Assembly: GCA_003134685.1 (NCBI GenBank)
Contig: PLCA01000016.1
Span: forward strand, 299,988-363,987
Direction: 5' to 3'
DNA: 64,000 bases
From: Gemmatimonadota bacterium
GTDB taxonomy: Bacteria > Gemmatimonadota > Gemmatimonadetes > Gemmatimonadales > Gemmatimonadaceae
The notes beneath the pieces are model-generated. The model was not told where the DNA came from and did not search any database. It worked only from the letters and a program-made list of their open reading frames with translations. Both the position numbers and the translations under genes were made by a program. Below, one piece after another: positions 37,471-46,652 of this stretch. Position 1 is the first letter of the stretch; each line of letters starts with the position of its first letter.

Positions 37471-38748
37471 TCAGTTGTCCTCACCGGAATCATGATGGCG
37501 AGGCCTGGCTATCACTGGGTCTATTCGGTTGGCGTGCGCGAGCGCCCACCGGCCCACAGCTTCGCCGAGATTCCGGCCCGCCGTGATGTCGAACCGGTAG
37601 TGAATGCCGGCGTACATCCGCGATAGCCCGGCTTCCGTCACCCATCCGTTCAGCTCGGCGGTCCGGTCGGGAAAGATTGCGCCCAGGACCGTTGCGGCAG
37701 CCGCCGAAACGCAGGAGTGAGCCGATGGATACGACGGATGGTTCGGCACAGGGAAGGTCAAGGTGATCCCCGGGTCGGCCTGTGGCGGGCGGATCATCCA
37801 ATAGGTGTACTTGGCGTCGAAGCAGCCGATCAACGCGTCCATCTGCGCCGCGTTTGTCAACGCAAAAGTACGGGTCGCCGCGCGCTCGTCCAGCGCGTGC
37901 GCTACTATGTAGTCCGATGCGGCGCGATCCCAATAACCCGGCGGCGTGAATGTGCCGGTCGGGAAGTTCCAGTACAGCGCGATCGCCAGCTGCGCTGGGG
38001 TCCGACCGTCGGATAGCGCGCGAATCTCGTGGAGATCAGTCAAGTATGCCGTCGATCCGAACGCAGGTGGCGGCGCCGGCCTGAACTGATCGCCGGACGT
38101 GAGGAAGTACGGCGTGACGCCGCCGAAGGTGGCGCCGGCCGGTGGTCCGTTAGCGATCCACAGCCCAGGCCCTACCGGGACGGTCCCGGTAAAGGGAGCG
38201 GTGAAGTGATCGGCCCGCAGGCGTGCCACCATATTGTCACCGGCGCTGCGACCTGTCGCCAGGCCCCGTGTGAACTGCGGGTTGACGTTGCCCGGAGTGG
38301 CATTGCCTTCCGTTTCCACGAGCTGCTCCAGACTCGCGGCTGCCGCCGGGAAGAAAAAGCTGAGCACCTGCGCCGAGGCGCCCGCCACCGCACCGCGCTG
38401 GGCTTCGAGCGCGCTTCGGCCACCGGCTCCGACGCCGTTCTCCCTGAGCTCCCCGTCTTTACCGTGATCGTCGATCGCCGCCACGGCTTGGTATTGAGCA
38501 ACGCTCACAGCCGCGTACACTCGGGCGGCGGCAAGCGGGCTCAGCTTATTAGCGCCGACCAGCGTGCGAGCCTGCTCCTGCCAACCGATGCTGGCGGGCG
38601 CGACGAAATCGGAGACGCCTCGACTGGCACTGGCACGTGCTGGCGCCGTCACTGACGTCAACGGTGAAGTACTCGAGTCCGCGCACGATACCGTCACGAC
38701 GGCAGCTGCCATCAATCCGATAAATCGGCAGTGGGAAATACATGACAT
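37471..38748 (-). CDS. Vanadium-dependent haloperoxidase / PAP2-superfamily secreted protein
   Basis: Signal peptide with VSCADSS lipobox; FPVPNHPSYPSAHSCVSAAAATVLG; GLSRMYAGIHYRFDITAGRNLGEAVG. Confidence 0.85.
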   Translation of the reverse strand: MSCISHCRFIGLMAAAVVTVSCADSSTSPLTSVTAPARASASRGVSDFVAPASIGWQEQARTLVGANKLSPLAAARVYAAVSVAQYQAVAAIDDHGKDGELRENGVGAGGRSALEAQRGAVAGASAQVLSFFFPAAAASLEQLVETEGNATPGNVNPQFTRGLATGRSAGDNMVARLRADHFTAPFTGTVPVGPGLWIANGPPAGATFGGVTPYFLTSGDQFRPAPPPAFGSTAYLTDLHEIRALSDGRTPAQLAIALYWNFPTGTFTPPGYWDRAASDYIVAHALDERAATRTFALTNAAQMDALIGCFDAKYTYWMIRPPQADPGITLTFPVPNHPSYPSAHSCVSAAAATVLGAIFPDRTAELNGWVTEAGLSRMYAGIHYRFDITAGRNLGEAVGRWALAHANRIDPVIARPRHHDSGEDN

Positions 38749-38886
38749 GCGACATCCTCCTCCAAGGGTGATTGAACGGCGTTGCATGGCGGGCGAGGGG
38801 TTGCCGGGCGCCGAACATGCTCGTAGAATCGGGAAGTTGCCGGCGGCCTCTCCCCTGACTCTCCCCTCGCAGGTAAGAGCGGCCTT

Positions 38887-41271
38887 TTGGCCCAAGCGAG
38901 AACCGGTTTGATAGAGCTTCGCACGTTCGGCACACTGGATTTGCGCGGTTCTGATGGCCGCGAGTTCCGGGCTGTCCTCGCGCAACCCAAGAGACTGGCT
39001 CTGCTGGCCTATCTGGCGGCGGCCGCGCCCGGCACCCCCGGTGCTTCCACATTCCACCGCCGAGACACGCTGCTCGCCGTGTTCTGGCCCGACCAGGACG
39101 TGACACGCGCCCGCGCCGCGCTCAGCCGCGCCGTCCACTACCTCCGCGCATCACTCGGCGAGGGTGTTGTGCAGAGTCTCGGAGACGAGGAGCTCGGTGT
39201 GGACCCCGATCGCCTCTCATGCGATGCCACGCGATTCCGAAAGGAGCTGAGCAAAGGACGGCTGGCAGAAGCGCTCGAGCTGTATCGCGGTGACTTCGTG
39301 GAAGGGTTTTTTCTTTCCGACTTACCCGAGCTCGATCGGTGGATCGACAGCGAGCGCCATCGATTCCGGGACAGCGCGGCGGGCGCGGCGCGCAGTCTGT
39401 CGAAGTCCGCCGAGTCGAGCGGGGATTTGGCGATGGCGCTGCACTGGGCCAGACAGGCGTCATCGTATGCCCCCTACGACGAGCCGGATGCGCGTCGCGT
39501 GTTGCTCTTGCTCGGGCGGTTGGGCGACCGTGGAAGCGCGCTCGAGTTCTTCGAGCGATTTGCCCGACGATTGCGGAGTGACCTGGAACTGGAGCCGTCT
39601 CCCGAGACGGTTGCGGCACTCAATGCAATCTCGACGGCGCGCCAGGAGCGGGCAGCGGCACCTACGACTCGGATTTCTGCCGCGACGACAACTGGTGAGG
39701 CCGCCGCGAAGGTCCCAGCGCCTTTGAACGCCGCACCGACTTCTGCGACGGTCGAATCCGGGAAGGGTCGATCGCGTTGGGGTGTGGCAAGTCTCGCCGG
39801 TTTGGCTGTCCTTATACTGGCCGCCGCGCTGGTCTGGACCGAATTCCACAAGAGTGCCGGCGCCGAGAAGCCACCTTCCATCGCCGCCGAGAAGCCGCCT
39901 TCCATCGCCGTGCTGCCGCTGGCAAATCTCGGCGCGGATACGAGCGCTCAGTATTTCTCGGACGGGATGACGGACGAATTGATCGCCACGCTCAGTCAGG
40001 TCGAGGGACTACGCGTGGCGGCGCGAACGTCGTCGTTCGTCTACAAGAATCGAAACGTACCGCTGACGGAAATCGCGCGGGCGCTGAACGTGGACGCCGT
40101 GCTGGAGGGCAGCTCCTTGCACGAGGGCAATCGCGTCCGCATCACGCTGCAGCTGGTCCGCGTCCCCGAAGGCTACAGTATCTGGTCGAAGACCTATGAG
40201 CGCGAGGTGAATGACGTGTTCGCACTGCAACAGGACATCGGTCGCGATGTGGCCGGCGCGTTGAAGATGCAGCTGGTTCCGAACAAAGGACCGGTGAGCG
40301 GCCGGACAACGGATCCCGAGACGTACGACCTGTATCTATGGGGCCGCTACTACTGGAACACCCGCACGCGCGACGGACTGCTGAAGGCGACGGGGTTCTT
40401 CCAGCGCGCCATCGCCCGCGATTCGAGCTACGCTCCGGCGTATACCGGATTGGCGGACTCCTACAATATCCTCGTCACGTATGATGAGCAGCCGCGGCCG
40501 CGCGAGATCATGCCGAAGGCGAAAGCGGCGGCGTTGCGCGCGCTGGAGCTGGACTCGACGGAAAGCGAAGCCCACGCGGCTCTGGCGTACGTCGCCACCT
40601 GGTACGACTGGGATTGGAAGACCGCCGATCTCCATTTCCGTCGCGCGCTCGAGCTCAATCCGAGCAACCCCACCGCCCATCACTGGTATTCCATTTATCT
40701 CCTGGCGACGGGTCACGTCACGCAATCACTTGCCGAGATAAATACTGCTCGAGAGTTGGATCCGGCCTCGCTCTTCCTTCGGGGCGCGGATGGCGTTCGG
40801 CACTTTATGGCGCACGATTTTGCCGGCGCCGTTCGGCTGATGGAGCCCGCATTGGAGGTCGGACCAAACACGATACCCGCGCTGCCGTGGCTCGGACTTG
40901 CATACGTGCGGCTGGGACGAGTGCAGGACGCCATCGCCGTCCTCGAACCGACAAGCCGTCGGGCCGACGTACGGGCGGGAGTGCAGGCAGCGCTGGCGGT
41001 TGCGTACGTAGCTGCGGGCCGGCAAGCCGAAGCTCGCGCACTCCTTCACGCGCTCGAAACGAGGGCGAAACGCGAGTACTATCCACGAACATGGCTGGTC
41101 CGGGTCTATGCGGCGCTGGGCGACAATGACCGAGCGCTTACGTGGTTGGAGACAGCGTACGACGAGCGCGACGGCTGGCTGACAACCGCGAACGTCGATC
41201 CGTCGTTCGATGCTCTCCGCGGCGAGCCGCGTTTCCGCACGATCCTGGCGAAGATCCGATTGCAGAAATGA
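38887..41271 (+). CDS. BTAD (SARP-like) regulator with TM, TolB-like and TPR domains
   Basis: LIELRTFGTLDLRGSDGREFRAVLAQPKRLALLAYLA...FWPDQDVTRARAALSRAVHYLR; IAVLPLANLGADTSAQYFSDGMTDELIATL; TPRs. TTG start uncertain. Confidence 0.88.
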   Translation: MAQARTGLIELRTFGTLDLRGSDGREFRAVLAQPKRLALLAYLAAAAPGTPGASTFHRRDTLLAVFWPDQDVTRARAALSRAVHYLRASLGEGVVQSLGDEELGVDPDRLSCDATRFRKELSKGRLAEALELYRGDFVEGFFLSDLPELDRWIDSERHRFRDSAAGAARSLSKSAESSGDLAMALHWARQASSYAPYDEPDARRVLLLLGRLGDRGSALEFFERFARRLRSDLELEPSPETVAALNAISTARQERAAAPTTRISAATTTGEAAAKVPAPLNAAPTSATVESGKGRSRWGVASLAGLAVLILAAALVWTEFHKSAGAEKPPSIAAEKPPSIAVLPLANLGADTSAQYFSDGMTDELIATLSQVEGLRVAARTSSFVYKNRNVPLTEIARALNVDAVLEGSSLHEGNRVRITLQLVRVPEGYSIWSKTYEREVNDVFALQQDIGRDVAGALKMQLVPNKGPVSGRTTDPETYDLYLWGRYYWNTRTRDGLLKATGFFQRAIARDSSYAPAYTGLADSYNILVTYDEQPRPREIMPKAKAAALRALELDSTESEAHAALAYVATWYDWDWKTADLHFRRALELNPSNPTAHHWYSIYLLATGHVTQSLAEINTARELDPASLFLRGADGVRHFMAHDFAGAVRLMEPALEVGPNTIPALPWLGLAYVRLGRVQDAIAVLEPTSRRADVRAGVQAALAVAYVAAGRQAEARALLHALETRAKREYYPRTWLVRVYAALGDNDRALTWLETAYDERDGWLTTANVDPSFDALRGEPRFRTILAKIRLQK
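39862..39909 (+). repeat. In-frame 24-bp tandem duplication
   Basis: GCCGAGAAGCC[A/G]CCTTCCATCGCC x2, encoding (A)EKPPSIA twice. Confidence 0.95.
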
Positions 41272-41313
41272 CATCCTGTCTTAGCCCTCTCTTGAAGCGC
41301 TAGAAATGCCAGA

Positions 41314-42255
41314 ATGAAAGTCCTTGTTACCGGTGGCACCGGGGTAATCGGCAAATTCCTGCTGCCGTTGCTGCTCGAGAATAAACACGAAGTGGTCGCA
41401 CTCACGCGTTCTGTCACCAAGGCGGCGCAGCTCGAAGACAGCGGCGTGTCCGCAATCATCGTCGATCCGCTGGACAAGCCGCGACTCACAGCGGCGGTTC
41501 GGCGCGCCGAGCCGGAAGTGATCATCCATCAGCTCTCGGCGCTCTCCGGCGTGGGTAACTTTCGGAAAGTCGATCAGGAGTTCGCGCTGACCAACCGGTT
41601 CCGCACCGAAGTTACCGACACACTGCTCGCGGCCGCGCGCACCATCGGCACCCGGCGATTCATCGCTCAGAGCTACTGCGGCTGGCCGTACGCGAGGAAG
41701 GGCGGGCCGGTCAAAACCGAGGAAGATCCTCTGGATCCCAAGCCACCCGAGAGCTTTACAAAGACTCTCACGGCAATTCGCTACCTCGAGGGCAAGGTTA
41801 GCAGCGCGACGTTCCTCGAAGTGCTCGCGTTACGATACGGAATTTTCTACGGCCCAGGCACCGCAATCGGCAAAGGAGGCGCGACCGTCAAAATGGTTAA
41901 GAAGCGGCGTTTCCCCATCATCGGTGGCGGCGGGGGAGTCTGGTCCTTCATTCATCTCCTCGACGCGGCGCGCGCGACCGTCGCGGCGATCTCCCGCGGC
42001 GCGCCGGGCATCTACAACATTGTCGACGATGAGCCTGCCAAAGTCGCGAGCTGGCTACCGGCTCTTGCCAAGGCCGTCGACGCAAAACCGCCGTATAGAA
42101 TTCCCTATTGGGTGGGAGAGATCGTGATTGGCAAGGCCGGCATGCCGATAATGACTCAGGTCCGTGGCGGCTCGAACGCGAAGGCGAAGCGCGAGCTCAA
42201 TTGGACGCCAGTTTATCCGAGTTGGCGAATTGGTTTTGTCGACGGCCTCGATTAG
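41314..42255 (+). CDS. NAD-dependent epimerase/dehydratase
   Basis: MKVLVTGGTGVIGKFLLPLLLENKHEVVALTRS. Confidence 0.88.
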   Translation: MKVLVTGGTGVIGKFLLPLLLENKHEVVALTRSVTKAAQLEDSGVSAIIVDPLDKPRLTAAVRRAEPEVIIHQLSALSGVGNFRKVDQEFALTNRFRTEVTDTLLAAARTIGTRRFIAQSYCGWPYARKGGPVKTEEDPLDPKPPESFTKTLTAIRYLEGKVSSATFLEVLALRYGIFYGPGTAIGKGGATVKMVKKRRFPIIGGGGGVWSFIHLLDAARATVAAISRGAPGIYNIVDDEPAKVASWLPALAKAVDAKPPYRIPYWVGEIVIGKAGMPIMTQVRGGSNAKAKRELNWTPVYPSWRIGFVDGLD

Positions 42256-42273
42256 GAGAACGAACGCAGAGCG

Positions 42274-43659
42274 ATGAACCGCCGCTCATTTCTTCACGCG
42301 ACTACCAGCGCACTTGCCGCGTGCTCGCTGCCGCCGCGCGCACAAACGCGTTCGACGCCGCCTCGCCCGCGTCCGTCGCCATCGCAGCTTGCCTGGCAGC
42401 GTGACGAGCTCGCTCTCTTCCTGCACTTCGGTGTGAATACCTTCAGCGATCGCGAGTGGGGCGACGGGCATGAGGACCCCTCGATCTTTTCGCCATCGGC
42501 GCTGGACGCCCGTCAGTGGGCTCGCGCCGCGCGAAATGCCGGCGCTCGTTCACTCATCCTGACGGCCAAGCATCACGACGGCTTCTGCCTGTGGCCCACG
42601 CGCACCACCCGTCACTCGGTCGCAGCGAGTCCCTGGCGATCGGGGCAGGGCGACGTCGTCCGGGAATTCGTCGAGGCTTGCCACATCGAAGGATTGAAAG
42701 CGGGACTCTATCTGTCGCCGTGGGACCGCAACAATCCAGCGTACGGCGACTCACCGAAGTACAACGATCTCTACTGCGATCAGCTTTCGGAGCTGCTGAT
42801 TCGGTACGGCCCGATCGCCGAAGTGTGGTTCGACGGCGCCAATGGAGAGGGACCAATAAACGGGAAACGCCAAATCTATGATTGGCCCCGTTTTTTCGGC
42901 CTCGTGCGGAAGCTCCAGCCAAATGCTGTGATGTTCTCCGATGCCGGGCCGGACGTGCGTTGGTGCGGAAACGAGAATGGAACAGCCGGCGACCCGAATT
43001 GGTCGACGGTGAATCCGGACGCCGTGACATTTCCAGGTGAGGACCGCCCCGGTGTCAGCGATGCATTGCAGCACGGCGATCCCGCCGGGACGGTGTGGCG
43101 ACCCGCGGAAGTCGACGTCTCGATCAGGCCCGGATGGTTCTATCATCCCGCCGAGGACGACCGGGTTCGCACGGTAGATAACCTCGAGAGTCTCTACTTC
43201 TCATCGGTCGGTCGGAACGCAAAGCTGTTGCTCAACGTCCCGCCGACGCGGGATGGTCTCCTTCACTCTACGGATGTCGAGCGGCTCGCCCTGTTCCGCG
43301 CGCGACTCACTTCGCTGTTCGAGCACGACTTCGCGCGAGATGCGCGGCGCGCGTCTTCGGTGATTGCTCCGGGTAAGGCCCAAGTGGAACTGGATTTGGG
43401 CCGCACTGTGACAATCGGAGTCGTGCGCCTCGAGGAGGACATCACGCGCGGACAGAGTGTCGCGCGATATACGCTTTTCGGCGCGGTCGACCGCAACTGG
43501 CAGGTGCTCTCACACGGATCGACGATCGGTTACGCGAAGCTCGATCGTTTTGAGCCCGTGAATGTGCGGCGCGTGCGCCTCGCGATCGAGGGCGCTGCCG
43601 GGGTGCCACAAGATATCGCCGTCAAGTTGTATAACCCCCTCGTCAGTGGTCATTCTTGA
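42274..43659 (+). CDS. Alpha-L-fucosidase (GH29)
   Basis: LALFLHFGVNTFSDREWG, LILTAKHHDGFCLWPT, EVWFDGANGEG, LLNVPPTRDGLL. Confidence 0.92.
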   Translation: MNRRSFLHATTSALAACSLPPRAQTRSTPPRPRPSPSQLAWQRDELALFLHFGVNTFSDREWGDGHEDPSIFSPSALDARQWARAARNAGARSLILTAKHHDGFCLWPTRTTRHSVAASPWRSGQGDVVREFVEACHIEGLKAGLYLSPWDRNNPAYGDSPKYNDLYCDQLSELLIRYGPIAEVWFDGANGEGPINGKRQIYDWPRFFGLVRKLQPNAVMFSDAGPDVRWCGNENGTAGDPNWSTVNPDAVTFPGEDRPGVSDALQHGDPAGTVWRPAEVDVSIRPGWFYHPAEDDRVRTVDNLESLYFSSVGRNAKLLLNVPPTRDGLLHSTDVERLALFRARLTSLFEHDFARDARRASSVIAPGKAQVELDLGRTVTIGVVRLEEDITRGQSVARYTLFGAVDRNWQVLSHGSTIGYAKLDRFEPVNVRRVRLAIEGAAGVPQDIAVKLYNPLVSGHS

Positions 43660-44000
43660 TCCTCGACAAACGCCCTCAAACGTTCGGCCGCGTCGTTCCA
43701 TTGCGTCGCGATCTGGTCGAGGTACCGCTTTGCTTTATCCAGGCGTTTTGGGTTCAGGTCCCAGACTTGTTCACGCCCCCGGCGGGCGTGGCGCACGAGC
43801 CCCACGTCGCCGAGTGCGTAGAGGTGGCGCGTAACCGCCTGACGTGTCACCCCGGTTCCTTCACTGAGACGAGTAATCGAAAGCGGCCCGCCGGCGGACA
43901 GGCGCCCGAGCAGGCGGAGTCGAGTCGCGTCGCCCAACGCGGCGAACAGCGGCACCGCGTCGGGCAACTGCAGCGCGGCGGCGCTGCGGTTACGCAACAT
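43650..44000 (-). CDS. ArsR-type winged-helix regulator
   Basis: LFAALGDATRLRLLGRLSAGGPLSITRLSEGTGVTRQAVTRHLYALGDVGLVRHARRGREQVW. Confidence 0.88.
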   Translation of the reverse strand: MLRNRSAAALQLPDAVPLFAALGDATRLRLLGRLSAGGPLSITRLSEGTGVTRQAVTRHLYALGDVGLVRHARRGREQVWDLNPKRLDKAKRYLDQIATQWNDAAERLRAFVEDQE

Positions 44001-44469
44001 AGCGCTCGATGTTCTTGATCTGCCCTGCCCACCCCTGGCTGTCCATCCGGAACGCCTCGGCCCGGCGCGAGAGTGGAATGCGATCAAACCCGGATTCGAC
44101 GATCGTGACAGCGGTGCCTGCGTCGATTTCCTCGAGCTTGAACTCGACCAGCGTCGTGGGCTCGGCTGAGTAGTCCACGGCGGGGTCGATGGCGTAGGGG
44201 TGCCAGCGATACGAGAGGTACCGCTCCGGGTCGATGCGCTCGACCAGCATTTCCATCGTCATATGCTCGTAGCCCGGTATCGTCATCCTGCCCTGGATCG
44301 GTTTGCCCTCGGTAAACGCGCCCTCGAGTTTTACCCGGAACCAGGTTCCAAACTCTTCCGCGTTCGCGATGGCGCGCCACACGCGCGTGCGTGGGGCACG
44401 GAGTACGAAGCGTTGTTCGATTCGATCGGTGCTCGTCGTGTCGTTGGGTGTTTGGGTAGCGACGGCCAT
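43990..44469 (-). CDS. SRPBCC/AHSA1 family protein
   Basis: RIEQRFVLRAPRTRVWRAIANAEEFGTWFRVKLEGAFTEGKPIQGRMTIPGYEH; overlaps the ArsR-type gene. Confidence 0.88.
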   Translation of the reverse strand: MAVATQTPNDTTSTDRIEQRFVLRAPRTRVWRAIANAEEFGTWFRVKLEGAFTEGKPIQGRMTIPGYEHMTMEMLVERIDPERYLSYRWHPYAIDPAVDYSAEPTTLVEFKLEEIDAGTAVTIVESGFDRIPLSRRAEAFRMDSQGWAGQIKNIERYVA

Positions 44470-44508
44470 TGGTTGATTCCTCCGCAACAGTTAGAAAGCC
44501 ATTTGTTG

Positions 44509-44571
44509 ATATGCAATGCTTGTGTTGCATATAATATCAGGCACTTCTCTTAAATGCAACCCTGATGTTGC
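44509..44571. promoter_or_regulatory. Two GCAA/TTGC dyads, candidate ArsR-type operators
   Basis: ATATGCAA-N8-TTGCATAT (44509-44532) and GCAAC-N6-GTTGC (44556-44571), directly upstream of the minus-strand SRPBCC-ArsR pair. Confidence 0.55.
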
Positions 44572-44651
44572 GCTTTCTTTGATGGGGTGCTGCTCGCACA
44601 AACCCGGACTCCCGATCGCTGAGCGCGCGGTTATCTAGCGAATGCGCTCCA

Positions 44652-45566
44652 TCAGGGTCGACGACTGCCGGCTAGAGCCGCGGTTACCGCGTCGTGAACA
44701 GGCGCTGATATTCCCGCCTCGTCTGCATACCGGGAAACGGCGCCGCTCAGAACGTCTAGCTCGGTTGGCCCGCCCGACTCGAGATCGAGGAGAAAACTCG
44801 GCTTCGTTCCCGGCGGCAGCGCATCGATGGCGCCGGTGACTTGCGCGGTTTCGTCGTCGGCGAGCGGGATGCCGCGGGCACGCGCGACGTCGACCGCTTC
44901 CTGCACCGCACGCTGCAACAATCGGCGGCCGAGCGGTCGCTCGCGCAGGGCTCCGATCGGAGCGCGGGCGAGCCCGCAAGCCGCGGCGATCGCGGCAAGG
45001 AAGACGAACTTCTGCCAGAGATCGACTTCGATCCGGTTCGAGACGCGCGCGTCGGCGCCGGCATCGCGGAACGCTGTAGCAATCCGCGTCACGCGATCAG
45101 TCGTCTGCCCATCTAGCTCACCGATGATCACGCTCTGAGCAGGGCCGCGCCGCTCGACGACGCCCGGCTGCGCCCGCGCCACGCTGATGCGCGTCACTCC
45201 CCCGAGGAGCGCGCCGCGCGGCACGCCGAGCTTTACCAAATGGTCGGTAGTCTCGACGCCATTGAGAAATGGAAGGATCGCCGCTCCCTTCTCGGCGGTC
45301 TGTCGGACCACAGGTCCGATCGAATCGAGCGAATAACTTTTGACGCCGAGGATCGCGAAGTCTGCGGCGCCGAGCTCGTCGGCGCGATCGGTGGCCGCGA
45401 CCTGCACCACAGTAGATCCCTCCGGCGTTCGGATCTCCAGGCCGCTACGGCGGATCGCGGTCAGATTCTCTCCGCGGGCGTAGAGCGTGACATCGTGTCC
45501 CGTCCGCGCCAGCTGCCCGCCGTAATAGGCGCCGATTGCGCCGGCGCCGAGGACTATGACTTTCAA
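44652..45566 (-). CDS. Ketopantoate reductase family protein (ApbA/PanE-like)
   Basis: MKVIVLGAGAIGAYYGGQLARTGHDVTLYARG; C-terminal ApbA helix bundle. Confidence 0.88.
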   Translation of the reverse strand: MKVIVLGAGAIGAYYGGQLARTGHDVTLYARGENLTAIRRSGLEIRTPEGSTVVQVAATDRADELGAADFAILGVKSYSLDSIGPVVRQTAEKGAAILPFLNGVETTDHLVKLGVPRGALLGGVTRISVARAQPGVVERRGPAQSVIIGELDGQTTDRVTRIATAFRDAGADARVSNRIEVDLWQKFVFLAAIAAACGLARAPIGALRERPLGRRLLQRAVQEAVDVARARGIPLADDETAQVTGAIDALPPGTKPSFLLDLESGGPTELDVLSGAVSRYADEAGISAPVHDAVTAALAGSRRP

Positions 45567-45584
45567 GGATTGATCGTTGCCGCC

Positions 45585-46499
45585 TTAGGTATTCTCGGTG
45601 CGCACGAACGCGGCGCGATTTCGTATGAGAAACCAGATGGCGGTTATTCCCACTATCACACTGAAGGCAATGAACACGTTCGTCAGCGTGCCCTGATCGA
45701 ATGGAATCGGGTTTGGCTGATTGTGTTCGATCGTTCGCTGTAACTCGAGCATTCGCTGCCGCAAAGACGGCACGAGTGTGACAACGATCAAGTGAACAAA
45801 CCCGAAAGCCCACCACCCGATCGCCAAAACCCGCGCCCGCTCCCGTAGATCGAGCAACCCCTTCCCGATGTACAGCGATAGCGCTCCGAAAAAAGCGTAG
45901 ATGACGACCGCGATCCAGCCATTGAAAATCGTCCCGAACAAAAACACGGGCAGGCGTGCCAGGATCGGAAAGAGGCAGGCCGCGGCTCCGAGGATGCTCG
46001 ACCAGGCGATGACTGAAATGCTCATCGGCCTTGAAGACGCTGGCTCGGCTACGGGGGACGCAAAGGCGGCTTTTGTTGACCGCGTGTTGAACTGAATGAG
46101 CCACCAGACGGCAATTGCCAGCGGAATTCCGAACATCACCGCCATCGTTCGGCGAACGATGCGCTCCGTGCCCGCGGTGATTTCCGGAGGCAGGGGCACG
46201 GCCAGGCTCACCAGCAGGGCGAAGATGGAAAATGCCGCTACAAAGCCGGCGATGACCAGGATCGATGTGCGCGCCCAGGAGCGGAGGCGGAAAAGTCCGA
46301 CGGAAGTCCAGATGCCAATGGCGGCGAATGCGGCAAACATCGCCGCAGCCGCGATAGCAATCTGAGCAGTGTTGGGCGGTTGGGGCTGCGCGGTCGCGAT
46401 GAAGGGCGTTGCGACCATGAGCACCGCGAATACCAGCGCCAGGATGCTTCCCAGAATCGCCACTATCGCGCTCGCGGTGACGCCGACAGGTCTGCTCAT
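45585..46499 (-). CDS. Hypothetical multi-TM membrane protein
   Basis: 304 aa with ~8 hydrophobic segments. Confidence 0.7.
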   Translation of the reverse strand: MSRPVGVTASAIVAILGSILALVFAVLMVATPFIATAQPQPPNTAQIAIAAAAMFAAFAAIGIWTSVGLFRLRSWARTSILVIAGFVAAFSIFALLVSLAVPLPPEITAGTERIVRRTMAVMFGIPLAIAVWWLIQFNTRSTKAAFASPVAEPASSRPMSISVIAWSSILGAAACLFPILARLPVFLFGTIFNGWIAVVIYAFFGALSLYIGKGLLDLRERARVLAIGWWAFGFVHLIVVTLVPSLRQRMLELQRTIEHNQPNPIPFDQGTLTNVFIAFSVIVGITAIWFLIRNRAAFVRTENT

Positions 46500-46652
46500 G
46501 CGGATAATCTATTTCTTTATTGACAATTTGCCTGAGCTTTCGAATTTCCGACCACGCTATCTGCCGTCCGCGGCCTAACGAAAGTTGCTCACCGAGCAGG
46601 CACCGCGCCGCGACCCATTCAAGGCGGGCTTGTAAGCAACCGCAGTGTCAGC

